64,000 nt of DNA from Phenylobacterium sp. NIBR 498073 (GCF_027286305.1 NZ_CP114599.1:1302001-1366000); one strand, 5' to 3'. Counted from the stretch's first letter, positions 16,277 to 25,629 are shown. Notes: generated by a model from the letters alone, not told the origin. Made by a program: numbers and translations.

Positions 16277-16858
16277 ATGGCCTTCTACACCTTCGACCAG
16301 GTCCGGGCGGCGGCGCAGGACGTGCGCCGCCGCACACAGAAGAGCGATCACCAGTTGCTCCGCGAGGCGCGCGACACGCAGCGGAATAGCTTCGACATTT
16401 TCCTGTCGCACTCGAGCCGCGACAAAGAGCTGGTGATCGGCGCCAAGAAGCTCATCGAAGACCGCGGCTACAGCGTCTATGTGGACTGGATCGAGGACTC
16501 CGAGCTTGATCGGGCGGCCATCGATCGTGGGCGCGCCGACCATCTGCGTCGACGGATGAGGCAATGTGAGAGCCTGTTCTACGTGCACACACCCAACGCA
16601 GCGCTGTCGCGATGGTGCCCATGGGAGCTCGGCTTCTTCGACGGTCTGCGCCAGCCGGAGCGGCGGGTGTTCGTGTTTCCGATCGTGCGAGCCGGCGAGC
16701 CCTACAAGGGCCAAGAGTACCTTACGCTCTATGACACCGTGGACCTGACGACCTGGGTCCGGCCGACCGGCCGCCGCCCACCGACTGTCGATCCTCTGGA
16801 GCAGCGGCTCCTTGCCGACCGTTTGGGCATCCTGCGTCGCCCCGGCCACATTCTCTAG
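16277..16858 (+). CDS. Second Thoeris TIR protein (canonical TIR domain)
   Basis: A 193-aa protein with an N-terminal helical segment (1-38), then a TIR domain: FDIFLSHSSRDKELV at 39-53 and WCPWELGFFDG near 113-123 with candidate catalytic Glu117. Its sequence is unlike the first TIR, so the operon has two distinct signal-making candidates. In multi-ThsB Thoeris systems, different TIR proteins recognise different phages and feed one ThsA. A GGAGG site precedes the ATG. It ends 12 bp before thsA. Confidence 0.85.
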   Translation: MAFYTFDQVRAAAQDVRRRTQKSDHQLLREARDTQRNSFDIFLSHSSRDKELVIGAKKLIEDRGYSVYVDWIEDSELDRAAIDRGRADHLRRRMRQCESLFYVHTPNAALSRWCPWELGFFDGLRQPERRVFVFPIVRAGEPYKGQEYLTLYDTVDLTTWVRPTGRRPPTVDPLEQRLLADRLGILRRPGHIL

Positions 16859-16870
16859 GGCGCGTGCCAC

Positions 16871-18313
16871 GTGAAACGGGACGCGGAGCGCTTCATTGTC
16901 GACTTCCTCAAGGAGATTGAGGCGGGTAACGCAGCCATCTTCGCCGGTGCTGGGCTCTCCGCGCCGGCGGGGTTCGTCGACTGGCGAGGCCTGCTGCGGG
17001 AACTCGCCGAAGAGATTGATCTGAATATCGATCTGGAGACCGATCTCGTCTCGGTCGCGCAGTTTCACGTCAACCATTCGGGCTCAAACCGTAATCGCCT
17101 GAACCAGGCGATCATCGAGGCGCTTGCGGCGGACAACCCTCCGACGCTGAACCATCGCGTGCTCGCTAGGCTGCCGATCGCCACTTGGTGGACAACCAAC
17201 TACGACCAGCTGATTGAGCGCGCTTTGCGGGAGGTGGGCAAGGTAGTGGACGTCAAGGCCGATGTGCCACAACTGGCGAACACTCGCCCGCGGCGGGACG
17301 CCATCGTCTACAAGATGCACGGCGACGTCGAACGCCCGCATGAGGCCGTCGTCACCCGCGACGACTATGAGCGCTACGAGCGCGATCGCGGCGCGTTCAC
17401 CAGTGCCTTGGCCGGCGACCTGGTCTCCAAGACGTTCCTCTTTCTCGGGTTCAGCTTCTCGGATCCGAACCTGGACCAGGTGCTCGCCCGGGTTCGGCTG
17501 AACTTCCGCGAAAACCAGCGGCGCCACTATGCGATCTTCAAGCGCCGCGCGCGCCAAGCTGACGACACTGACGAAACCTTCGCCCATGCACAGGCGCGCC
17601 AGCTTCTGGTCGTGCAGGACCTGAAGCGTTTTCACATCGAGGTGCTGCTCGTCGATGAGTACCAGGAGATCGATGTGATCCTGGCCGAGATCGAGCGTCG
17701 TTACCGTCGCACCACGGTGTTCGTCTCGACAAGCGCCGACGACTTCGCGCCATGGGGCGAACGCGAGGTGGAGGCGTTCATGCGCGATCTCGGCGCCGTC
17801 CTGGTCGACAATGGCTTGCGCATATCCACAGGCCTGGGGCTGGGGGTTGGCAACCCGTTGTTCACCGGCGCGGTGGAGCGCGTACTCACGGGGCAGGGAC
17901 GCCACATCGAAGACATCATCACCGCAAGGCCCTTCCCGCAGGCAATCCCCAACGAAGCCGAGCGCAGGCAAGTTTGGGAAGCCTTCCGCCAGGACCTCAT
18001 CGGACGCGCCGGGCTCGCCCTCTTCCTATTCGGCAACAAGCGCGACGGCGACAACATCATGGCCGCGGATGGCATGGTGCGGGAATATGAGGTGGCCTGC
18101 GAGCTAGACCTCGTGGTCCTGCCGGTCGGGGCGACAGGATCGGTGGCGGCCCGCCTCGCCGCGCAGGCGCTGGCTACCCCGGACGAACACCTTGCGGAGC
18201 TGAACCGGGAGGCGCGGGAGATTCTCAAGGCGCTCGCCGAACCCGTCGAGCATCTTGCAGATTTGCTCGATCCTATCGTGCGGCTGCTCGTGAGCTTAAG
18301 ACGCTCGACCTGA
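16871..18313 (+). CDS. thsA: Thoeris effector ThsA (SIR2-SLOG)
   Basis: A 480-aa protein. The N-terminal SIR2 NADase (residues 1-270) has IFAGAGLSAPAG for NAD binding, Asn110 in TTNYDQL and His150 in KMHGD, matching the catalytic Asn/His pair of ThsA. The C-terminal SLOG domain (about 285-480) has FVSTSADDF, STGLGLGVGNPLF and LFLFGNK. SLOG binding of the TIR-made cyclic ADP-ribose signal activates NAD+ depletion and stops phage growth. The start is GTG 16871. Architecture, order and spacing all support a type I Thoeris operon. Confidence 0.9.
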   Translation: MKRDAERFIVDFLKEIEAGNAAIFAGAGLSAPAGFVDWRGLLRELAEEIDLNIDLETDLVSVAQFHVNHSGSNRNRLNQAIIEALAADNPPTLNHRVLARLPIATWWTTNYDQLIERALREVGKVVDVKADVPQLANTRPRRDAIVYKMHGDVERPHEAVVTRDDYERYERDRGAFTSALAGDLVSKTFLFLGFSFSDPNLDQVLARVRLNFRENQRRHYAIFKRRARQADDTDETFAHAQARQLLVVQDLKRFHIEVLLVDEYQEIDVILAEIERRYRRTTVFVSTSADDFAPWGEREVEAFMRDLGAVLVDNGLRISTGLGLGVGNPLFTGAVERVLTGQGRHIEDIITARPFPQAIPNEAERRQVWEAFRQDLIGRAGLALFLFGNKRDGDNIMAADGMVREYEVACELDLVVLPVGATGSVAARLAAQALATPDEHLAELNREAREILKALAEPVEHLADLLDPIVRLLVSLRRST

Positions 18314-18476
18314 ACTCCGACCCACGCGCATGCGCAGCCGAGACGCTCGTGGCATCTGCTTCTCGGCTCGAAGCCAGGTTCAGCCAATCACCAGGATGTG
18401 CGTCGCTAGCATGTCGATGAGACGTCATCGACCGGGGAGAACTGCGCATCATTGGGGGGGCGGACGTGCCCGCGCT

Positions 18477-19037
18477 TTACTTCGTCGAGGTTCGCCGACG
18501 TGCGCGAAGGTCTTCGTGTAGCGCGCCATCTGCCGAAGTTTCGACCTCTGTCAGCAGCCGCTCCCACCAGCTGATCGCCTCCTTGATGACTGCCCGCTGC
18601 GGCACTATCCGGTCGCCCAAGAACACCGGCGCATCAAGGGCCGGTACACTGTCCTCTGCGACGGGTTGAACGAGGCGTGCGCCGATCTCGTACTCCTTGG
18701 CGATCGAGTTTCGCTCTTGCTCGATGAAGTCGTGGAAGATGAGGTTGTCGGCACGGTAGGACTTTACGCGCGCCCACTCTCGGTCGATTGCCCCGCGCAG
18801 GTAGGGCGAACGTGCCCCGTCCACCTTGTCGAGTACGTGGCCCACTGTGCGCAGGAGCACGACCGTCGTAATCCACCGCAATCGCCAGGTGGCCGGGGTC
18901 GTTGCCTGGGCGAGTTCCCGGGCGCTTCGGTGACAGTCGCGCAGAACAGCCCGAGCGGCAGTGGCGTCGCTGCGCGCGAATGGGTCATTCTGTTGCGCGC
19001 GGGGGCTCTTGCCGCGCCGGGTCCAAGTCTTCGCCAT
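18477..19037 (-). CDS. Hypothetical helical protein in the defence island
   Basis: A 186-aa mostly alpha-helical, basic protein. Recognisable segments are WRLRWITTVVLLRTVGHVL (amphipathic/hydrophobic helix) and DNLIFHDFIEQERNSIAKEY. No family is identified with confidence. It lies convergent to thsA across 163 bp with no gene. It may belong to the island cargo but no defence role can be read from sequence. Confidence 0.6.
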   Translation of the reverse strand: MAKTWTRRGKSPRAQQNDPFARSDATAARAVLRDCHRSARELAQATTPATWRLRWITTVVLLRTVGHVLDKVDGARSPYLRGAIDREWARVKSYRADNLIFHDFIEQERNSIAKEYEIGARLVQPVAEDSVPALDAPVFLGDRIVPQRAVIKEAISWWERLLTEVETSADGALHEDLRARRRTSTK

Positions 19038-19381
19038 GCAGCGAGCCTAACTCAAGCGAGGCGTACGCAGACTGGCCGCAAACCCGATTTTTCTAGCACC
19101 TGCAGCCGGCGGACGAGCGGCAGCTATACCGACGGGCCACAGCTTCGCACACAGCGCTGAGTGTCTGGTCCGGGGCGCGAAGCCAATGTCTTCTAGTGGC
19201 GCCAGGCAGTCATTCGACCGCCCAGTTCGCCGGCGGACGCGTTGGAAGTCTCTGTGGGGGTGGCTAGCGGTCACACCGCTCGCACGCCGCTTAGCCGGCG
19301 GTCGCTCGCCTGTAATTGACGCCCCCTGAGAGCCGCCGATACAATTTCAAGCTGAATAGCGAAGAGCGAGCAAGAGCGACA
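19038..19381. other. 344-bp gap without a recognised gene
   Basis: It separates the leftward protein at 18477-19037 from the rightward small zinc-ribbon protein. Short frames exist but none has family-like features. It likely holds the promoters of both genes. Confidence 0.5.
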
Positions 19382-19582
19382 ATGGCTTTCACTATGACGT
19401 GCCCGAGTTGTGGGGGCGATGCTGAGCTGTCGGGCGGCGTATTCTGCTTGTGCGACAAGGATTTCTGCACCGGCCAAAGGTGCGGCGCGAACGAACTTCA
19501 TGCCAAATATACATGCCCGAATGGCCACAGTGGTACGCCTCCCGAGACGCTGGAATACCGCAAGCGCTATCTAGGAGATTAG
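19382..19582 (+). CDS. Small cysteine-rich (zinc-ribbon-like) protein
   Basis: A 66-aa protein with CPSCGG near residue 8, CLCDKDFC near 25 and CPNGH near 48: enough Cys/His for one or two zinc sites. ATG 19382 is picked to begin just before the first zinc motif; the frame continues upstream. Function unknown, and coding status rests on the regular Cys spacing. Confidence 0.5.
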   Translation: MAFTMTCPSCGGDAELSGGVFCLCDKDFCTGQRCGANELHAKYTCPNGHSGTPPETLEYRKRYLGD

Positions 19583-19889
19583 GCGAGCGTAGCCCTTTAC
19601 GTCTGCTTTGGGTCGGATTCAGCCGTGGCCAACGGGCCGGCAATCGGACCTTCGTCGTTGCCGAGCAGCGTCCGGAATCCGGCCCTCAGCCAACGACAGC
19701 AAGTGGCGGTTTTCGGCAATCGGAATCTTTAGGCCAGTAAGACGGATGTCCGGTTTCATGCCATTATGGGGCTTCTGCTCGTGGCGCGCTTCGACCAGTA
19801 GCTCCTTGCCCGATAGCCTCGGCACGGCCCCTCTAGGGCCGTCCGAAACGACGTTAAGGTTCAGCTTGTGTGTGGCGGGGCGTTAGCCG
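19583..19889. other. 307-bp gap without a recognised gene
   Basis: Short frames in both directions lack family features. Nothing beyond possible promoter DNA for the gene at 19890 is seen. Confidence 0.45.
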
Positions 19890-20408
19890 GTGGCAGTAGA
19901 GATCACTTTCTCGAACCGCGCTTATGGCGAAAAGTGGTTCGACGATGTGCGTGTATCCAATCCTGCACAGTACGCCGTGATCGAGGCGATCATCGAAGCA
20001 ATAGACCGTGCCGACGGGCACGAGATCAATCAGGCAGAAATATTCAAGCGACACCCGGCGGTAGCGCGATATGTGCAAGATCGGCGCTTTAAAATTGTGC
20101 CCTCCAATGGGCAGCTATTGATCGCCAATGGTCGCGGGATCCGACACGCGAAGTACTCGCCTTCGAAGAGCGTGGCGGTCGTGTGGGAGAAGATCCGCCG
20201 AACGGTCTATGTCACTTTCGACGATCACGCGCCGATGCCCTACCATCGAGCTATCTGGCATCTGCGCGACATTCGCCTAGGCAGACCGACCCTAGCAAAG
20301 AAGGCGCGGACAGGCCGACGCCTTCTGCAAAAGCTCGAAGCTTACAAATCCGGTAAACATCTTTCCGACATGCGGCGCTTCAACCCAAAGAGCCGGTTCT
20401 ATAGGTAG
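19890..20408 (+). CDS. Hypothetical protein
   Basis: A 172-aa basic protein starting at GTG 19890. It contains EIFKRHPAVARYVQDRRFKI and a C-terminal Arg/Lys-rich tail. The pattern is globular and soluble with no membrane segment. No family recognised. It lies between the small zinc-ribbon gene and the predicted GIY-YIG nuclease, which is convergent to it. Confidence 0.5.
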   Translation: MAVEITFSNRAYGEKWFDDVRVSNPAQYAVIEAIIEAIDRADGHEINQAEIFKRHPAVARYVQDRRFKIVPSNGQLLIANGRGIRHAKYSPSKSVAVVWEKIRRTVYVTFDDHAPMPYHRAIWHLRDIRLGRPTLAKKARTGRRLLQKLEAYKSGKHLSDMRRFNPKSRFYR

Positions 20409-20527
20409 CGCTCTCTGATGGTGCATGCGGTAAGCGTCGGGTTTTCGGCATAGTCCCAGAGTCCGCAACTGACGCAGGAAAGATCAGCCTCGTTTAAGCC
20501 TAGCTGGCGATGAGTGGGCTCCCTCAG

Positions 20528-21823
20528 TTACGCCGAAGCCTTCTTTGATGCGCCCTTGATGAAGAACGCAGCAGGTCTCGAGGCTTCGTAGAAGGCGCTC
20601 TCAAGTTCATCCGCCTTCCCGAGGAAGAATTCGCCGCCCAGAGACTTGAAGCGATCGGCGAAGCGCGCCTTCAAGTGGTCTTCCGCCAATTTTGCGTCGA
20701 CGCCGCTTGGGAAGGGCTTTGATGTGAGCGAAAGAAGCCATCGGGTCGCCGCCGCTGGTGGCAGGGTCTGGTTGTGGTCCTCGCAGCGCTGTTTCGGATT
20801 GTTTGAGAGGCCCACCTTGACGACGACGCGGGTTCCGACCTCTCGACCGAGAAGCGCCGACGCCTCTCCCGCGAAAACCAGCATGTAGAGGCGCGTGTCG
20901 CCGTCGACATAGTTGCTTTCCCGTTGGCCAAAGCTGGGGGTGAAGCCCTTCGATGGTGAGAACGCGGCGTTCATCGTCTGCTCGGGGGCGGTGGCAGCGG
21001 CCACTTCGAGGGGCGGCTCGCCGAACACGTCCATGGGGATGACGGGGAGCTGAAGCGCAACGAGGGCCTCGTCGGCGCTCAAGATTTCGCCCTGGGACGC
21101 GATTACTCGCGCTCGGTCCGACGTATAGGTATCTGGAGCGATGTGCTTGACCTGAATGCGTCGCTCGACTCGCCATGCGCGACGCACAGGAACGGCGTGA
21201 GTCCAGCGATCTCCACAGCCCATCGCCACCTTGCGGTCCCAGCCTTGCTGCGAGCAGCGTTCGCGATCCGTCACGGGGATGGGCTCGCACTCGAGAAATC
21301 CTAGGGCCTGGCGACGATCCTCGGCGTCGGTCTCCTTGGTGTCGGCGCCGTATATCAGCACCAGGTCACCAGGTTGGTGCTCGCGGATGAAACGATTCCG
21401 GTCGCCTGGGCGAGTGAAGCCCAGGTAGCCGTCTTGCGTCGGATCGAACCCCCAGAACGCTTTAAGCCAGACGCGGCGCTTCGCCGTTGTCTGTGAGGAT
21501 AGCTGCTGGGGGGCGCGGGCTGCCCTCGCCCGGAGGAGCTCGAACGCACGCCGGATACGACGACGAGAGGGTTCGCCCACGTGCTCGGCAGGGACATAGC
21601 CGCGAAGCCACGGCTCGCCGTGCTCCTGCATGACTGCTGAGATGTTGCGCATGCGGTAGTCAAAGGACTGCTTGGAGCGTGCCGCGAGTGGGCCGTCCCG
21701 GTACTCACGAGAGACGGCGGCTTTCTGGTACGGTTCGCCCCTCTGCTCATAGCCAAGCATTCGGAGATAGGCCTCGACCGCTGCTTCGAACTCAGCGTCG
21801 CTCCATCCGTCGTCTTCGCCCAA
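20528..21823 (-). CDS. Predicted modification-dependent nuclease: ScoMcrA-like head, EVE-like domain, GIY-YIG domain
   Basis: A 431-aa three-part protein. Residues 1-90 (SDAEFEAAVEAYLRMLGYE, then RSKQSFDYRMRNIS) resemble the N-terminal head of ScoMcrA-type restriction enzymes. Residues 115-190 (VWLKAFWGFDPTQDGYLGF, GDLVLIYG, GFLECEPIPV) look like an EVE/PUA-like base reader. The C-terminal 130 residues (RLYMLVFAG, VVKVGLSNNPKQRCEDHN, LKARF, GGEFFLG) fit a GIY-YIG/T5orf172-type nuclease. Together they suggest recognition of modified bases followed by cleavage. The start is TTG 21823 behind GGGGAG. It is a single gene with no methyltransferase beside it, as expected for a type IV-like enzyme. 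Domain calls are by eye. Confidence 0.68.
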   Translation of the reverse strand: MGEDDGWSDAEFEAAVEAYLRMLGYEQRGEPYQKAAVSREYRDGPLAARSKQSFDYRMRNISAVMQEHGEPWLRGYVPAEHVGEPSRRRIRRAFELLRARAARAPQQLSSQTTAKRRVWLKAFWGFDPTQDGYLGFTRPGDRNRFIREHQPGDLVLIYGADTKETDAEDRRQALGFLECEPIPVTDRERCSQQGWDRKVAMGCGDRWTHAVPVRRAWRVERRIQVKHIAPDTYTSDRARVIASQGEILSADEALVALQLPVIPMDVFGEPPLEVAAATAPEQTMNAAFSPSKGFTPSFGQRESNYVDGDTRLYMLVFAGEASALLGREVGTRVVVKVGLSNNPKQRCEDHNQTLPPAAATRWLLSLTSKPFPSGVDAKLAEDHLKARFADRFKSLGGEFFLGKADELESAFYEASRPAAFFIKGASKKASA

Positions 21824-22070
21824 GCCTGGCTCCCCCTATTGGCAGGGGGCTAGCACGGATAGCGACCGCCCCCCTCGAAACAGAGCAGCGCTCTTTGCGT
21901 TCTGCAAGCTCGCCTAGGAATTCCTAGTCCGCGGCGATCTGGATTCCGTTTATGGCAGCCGCCCCAATGTCCAGTCATGGCGCGAAGCTGAGCTGAGTGC
22001 GCCCAAGAAAAGATTGCTTAGCGCTTGGCAAGGCCTGAACCGGGCCGAGCCGGCCGTTTCGGGCAACCAT

Positions 22071-22985
22071 CTAGCCGAGGCCCGCCTGAAAGGCAGCTCG
22101 GCCCCCTCTGAGCGCATTCACGAGTTCCAGCGAGGCGTGGTGTGCGGCCAGCGCCTCGGCCGGCGTACAGGGCTCCTCGCCGTAGCGGATGCCCGGCGTG
22201 CACTGGATCGCTGCAACGAGAGCTCTGAAATCGCCGATCACGCCGACACCGGCGACCTTGTCCGCCAACCGCGAGAGGTCGTGGGTGAAGGGGAAACGGC
22301 CGCCGCCCAAGGCGATGGCGGCCTTCAGGGTTTTCTCCGCCGCCTGAAGAGACGCCCACTTGGATTCTCCCGCCCGATCGTGACGATCCATCAGAGCCGT
22401 GACAGCTGTCGCCACGTCCGACCGCGCAGACGACAGCAGGTCGTGAGCGGTCGCCTCCAGGGTGTAGCTGGCGTAGAGTGCCGCGCCGAAGGCTTTCTCG
22501 ACCGCTTTCAGATCAGCATCGGTCAGGCGCGCGGCCTTCCGGGGGGTCATATGCTCGATCAGTTGAACGATGTTGCATAATCCCGGACCTTGCAGGGATA
22601 CCCGCTCGGGAAGGAAGTCGCGGGTAACGACGAACTGGATACTGCCGAAAATTCGAGGGATGCTGAGCGCATAGAGGTCGCCGTCCAGCCGAACGACGGT
22701 GCGGCCGGCTTTCATGTCGACCTTCAGCCGGTCGCCATAGGTCTCCTGATACCAGCGGCTGATGGCGGCGCCCAACGGCGCATAGGCGGCGATTTCGGGT
22801 GGGAGGCGACTGGGATCTTGGTCGCCGATCGGGATCGGCACGCCGTGGAGGAGGCTGACTTCCCGGCCGGCATGAATCGGGCGGTCCTCGATCCCATAGC
22901 CGTCCCGCCCCAAACGGGCATCGATCTCCTGCATCATGGCCTCGAACGCAGGGCCTTCGTGGGGAACGGTCTTGGCTGCAGTCAT
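22071..22985 (-). CDS. Hypothetical protein with helical C-terminal half
   Basis: A 304-aa soluble protein. The N-terminal half is mixed alpha/beta (GYGIEDRPIHAGREVSLLHG, GDLYALSIPRIFGSIQFVV). The C-terminal half is helical with HDLSRLADK and TPGIRYGEEP, features that loosely resemble HEPN-type folds; this is weak. ATG 22985 is used because the open frame upstream to 23501 has no family features. It is divergent from the recombinase unit. Confidence 0.55.
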   Translation of the reverse strand: MTAAKTVPHEGPAFEAMMQEIDARLGRDGYGIEDRPIHAGREVSLLHGVPIPIGDQDPSRLPPEIAAYAPLGAAISRWYQETYGDRLKVDMKAGRTVVRLDGDLYALSIPRIFGSIQFVVTRDFLPERVSLQGPGLCNIVQLIEHMTPRKAARLTDADLKAVEKAFGAALYASYTLEATAHDLLSSARSDVATAVTALMDRHDRAGESKWASLQAAEKTLKAAIALGGGRFPFTHDLSRLADKVAGVGVIGDFRALVAAIQCTPGIRYGEEPCTPAEALAAHHASLELVNALRGGRAAFQAGLG

Positions 22986-23339
22986 GGTGCGAGCGGGCCC
23001 CTCGGCGGTTGATTTTCGATTATACGCTCGCCTGGCTAGGGCGACGGCGAAACGAAAGCCCTGCCGGTCATGGCGTTTTTCCCAGACATAGTTGCCTCGG
23101 CGCGCCCACCAAGTGCGGTCCCGCTTTGAATGTCGGCTTAGGGCCAGTGATCCAATGACTGCTTCTGGCGCGACCCGGCCATCGGTCACCAAGATTCCCG
23201 CTCGAAGTTCCAGGCAGCGTGGTCCTGAACACTGCTGGACTTCGGCCCGCAAGGAAGCGGTAGTCCACACACGCCCGGGGAGCCGGGCTCGTCTCAGTAC
23301 GGGGACCGCGATGGGCGGCCTCGATGAATGGAGGCGAGT
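22986..23339. other. 354-bp gap upstream of the recombinase unit
   Basis: The leftward frame stays open across this stretch as an extension of the gene at 22071, but the sequence has no recognisable domain. It probably holds the divergent promoters. Confidence 0.4.
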
Positions 23340-23615
23340 ATGACCAAGCCAAAGACCAAGACCCAGTCCGCTGAGACCGCGCGCGCAGCCGGTGACGTCG
23401 GAGGCCCGAAGGGCAAGCTCGGGACCCTGGTGGCGCTGCTGCTGCGCTCGGAGGGCGCGACGCTCGAGACCATGCAGGCAGCGACCGGCTGGCAGGCGCA
23501 TTCAGTGCGTGGCGCCATCGCGCGCTCGATCAAGAAAAAGCTTGGTTTCGAAGTCACGTCGGAGAAGGCCGAAGGCGGTCGGGTCTATCGCATCGCGAAG
23601 GGAGCCGGCGCGTGA
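23340..23615 (+). CDS. DUF3489 domain protein
   Basis: A 91-aa protein. After a Lys/Thr/Ala-rich start it has the DUF3489 winged-helix-like core: GKLGTLVALLLRSEGATLE, WQAHSVRGAI and KKKLGF. GGAGG six bases upstream supports ATG 23340. It overlaps the DUF2924 gene (GTGA). DUF3489-DUF2924-serine recombinase is a recurrent alphaproteobacterial mobile unit; the DUF3489 protein may be a DNA-binding accessory factor. Confidence 0.88.
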   Translation: MTKPKTKTQSAETARAAGDVGGPKGKLGTLVALLLRSEGATLETMQAATGWQAHSVRGAIARSIKKKLGFEVTSEKAEGGRVYRIAKGAGA

Positions 23616-24043
23616 GCGCCGGCGACCACCTGGCCGGGCTGGATGCGCTGTCGCTTGCCGAGTTGCGTGCCGCCTGGACCGAACGGCTCGGCGGCGAATT
23701 ACCTAAGCTGCGTACACGCGAGCTGATGGCGCTCGCTCTGGCGCATCGACTGCAGATCCGCGTCCACGGTGATTTGCCCGGGTCGTCAAAACGCCGAATG
23801 GCCGAGCTGGCGCGAAGGTTTCGCGAAGACCGTGGCTACACGCCCACGCCCGGTCCGAACTTGAGACCTGGCACGACCCTGATCAAGGAATGGCGCGGCG
23901 TGCGTCACGAGGTCTGGGTGCTGGAGGAGGGGTTTAGCTACATGGGGCAGCGGTTCGGCTCCTTGAGCGAGGTCGCCCAGCACATCACAGGCACGAAGTG
24001 GAACGGCAGGGTGTTCTTCGGCCTGAAAGAGCGGCGGCGATGA
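23612..24043 (+). CDS. DUF2924 domain protein
   Basis: A 143-aa basic protein with DUF2924 features: LRAAWTERLGGELPKLRTRE, LRPGTTLIKEWRGVRHEVWV and YMGQRFGSLSEVAQHITGTK. GTG 23612 overlaps DUF3489, and the stop overlaps the recombinase ATG, so the three genes form one translationally coupled unit. It is a likely partner of the recombinase. Confidence 0.9.
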   Translation: MSAGDHLAGLDALSLAELRAAWTERLGGELPKLRTRELMALALAHRLQIRVHGDLPGSSKRRMAELARRFREDRGYTPTPGPNLRPGTTLIKEWRGVRHEVWVLEEGFSYMGQRFGSLSEVAQHITGTKWNGRVFFGLKERRR

Positions 24044-25629
24044 GCGTCGTGCGCCTGCGTTGCGCCATCTACACCCGCAAGTCCTCGGAGGAGGGGCTGG
24101 AGCAGAACTTCAACAGCCTGCATGCCCAGCGGGAGGCCTGCGAAGCCTATGTGCTATCCCAAGCCGGTGAGGGCTGGAACGCCGTCAAAACGGCTTACGA
24201 CGACGGTGGCTACTCGGGCGGCTCTATGGATCGGCCTGGTCTGCAGCAGCTCATGGCCGACATCCAGCGCGGCCTGGTCGACGTCGTGGTGGTCTATAAG
24301 GTCGACCGCCTGACCCGCTCGCTGGCCGACTTCGCCAAGATCGTCGAGTTGTTCGACGCTAAGGGTGTCTCCTTCGTTTCGGTCACCCAGGCCTTCAACA
24401 CGACCTCCAGCATGGGGCGCCTCACGCTCAATGTGCTGCTCTCCTTCGCCCAGTTCGAGCGGGAGGTGACCGGCGAGCGCATCCGCGACAAGGTCGCCGC
24501 GTCCAAGGCCAAGGGCCTGCGCATGGGGGGGCAGCCGCCGCTCGGCTACGACATCGTGGATGGGCGGCTGGCGGTGAACAAGGTCGAAGCCGCGCGGGTG
24601 CAGCGAATCTTCCAGCGGTACCTGGAGCTGGGCACGCTGCTGGACCTGGTACGCGAGGGCGTCGAAGCGAAGCGCTGGGTCAACAAATCCGGCCGAATGG
24701 TCGGCGGCGGCATGATGGGACGTGGCGCGCTCCACTACCTGCTGACCAATCCTGCCTACCGCGGAATCACTCGCCACCACGAAAAGCGGTACGAAGACAC
24801 CCATCCGGCCATCATCGACGCTGGACTATGGGATGCTGTGCAGACCCGATTGGCGGCCACCAACGCCAGCCAACCGAAGACCGAAAAGCGCGGGGAAGCA
24901 TCCAAGCTCGAGGGGTTGATCTTCGACGACCGCGATAACCTCATGGTCCCGGTTCATACGAAGCGCGTCGCCCGGCGCTATCGCTACTATGTAAGTCGCC
25001 CGGTCCTCACCGGCCAAGGACGGGCTGGGAGCCTGCATCGGATTCCGGCGGGCGTCTTGGAGCAGTTCCTCGCCGAGCGCATCGGCCCGATGTTGGCGCC
25101 TGCCTGGAGGCCGGCCGAGGACTTGCTCGACCGCATTGTCGCGGCACTGAGGAGCGCGACCCTTAGCGAGGACCAGATCGCGGTGCGTCTCGTTGCCGAC
25201 GCCTTGTCCCCTGCGGCGACCAGCGCGTCGGCAGTCCCGATCGACGATGACGGCTGCGCCACCCTGCGCATCGCCTTCTTCATGCGGCGTCGTGGAGCGA
25301 TCGTGCTGCAGGCTCCGGGCGCAGCGGCGGCGCCCGCCGATAGAATCGACCGGGCGCTGGTCAGAGCCATTGCGCTTGCTCGCGTCTGGGCGGTCGAACT
25401 AGAGAGCGGCCAGGTGGATTCCATCAAGTCCCTCGCCAGGCGTGAAGGGCTCTGCAACCACTACGCCACGAGGCTTCTGCCGCTTGCCTATCTGGCCCCG
25501 GACCTGATCGATGAAATCCTCGAGGGGCGCCAGCCCCGCAATCTGACCCTGAGTGCACTAACGGCCGAGCCGCTGCCGCTGGATTGGGGCCGGCAGCGCG
25601 AACGGTTCCGGGAGCTTGCAGCGAGCTGA
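24040..25629 (+). CDS. Large serine recombinase
   Basis: A 529-aa site-specific recombinase. The resolvase domain begins CAIYTRKSSEEGL, with nucleophile Ser15 in YTRKS, and continues with VYKVDRLTRSLADF and FAQFEREVTGERIRDKV. A recombinase domain follows (PPLGYDIVDG, LLTNPAYRG), then a C-terminal DNA-binding region. It could integrate or excise the accessory island. The gene is complete, so mobility is possible. It is the last gene before the repeats and tRNA-Pro. Confidence 0.94.
   Translation: MSVVRLRCAIYTRKSSEEGLEQNFNSLHAQREACEAYVLSQAGEGWNAVKTAYDDGGYSGGSMDRPGLQQLMADIQRGLVDVVVVYKVDRLTRSLADFAKIVELFDAKGVSFVSVTQAFNTTSSMGRLTLNVLLSFAQFEREVTGERIRDKVAASKAKGLRMGGQPPLGYDIVDGRLAVNKVEAARVQRIFQRYLELGTLLDLVREGVEAKRWVNKSGRMVGGGMMGRGALHYLLTNPAYRGITRHHEKRYEDTHPAIIDAGLWDAVQTRLAATNASQPKTEKRGEASKLEGLIFDDRDNLMVPVHTKRVARRYRYYVSRPVLTGQGRAGSLHRIPAGVLEQFLAERIGPMLAPAWRPAEDLLDRIVAALRSATLSEDQIAVRLVADALSPAATSASAVPIDDDGCATLRIAFFMRRRGAIVLQAPGAAAAPADRIDRALVRAIALARVWAVELESGQVDSIKSLARREGLCNHYATRLLPLAYLAPDLIDEILEGRQPRNLTLSALTAEPLPLDWGRQRERFRELAAS

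Noticed and set aside
22986..23501. N-terminal extension of the protein at 22071-22985
   Set aside because: Open in frame but without recognisable structure; ATG 22985 is the first good start near globular sequence.
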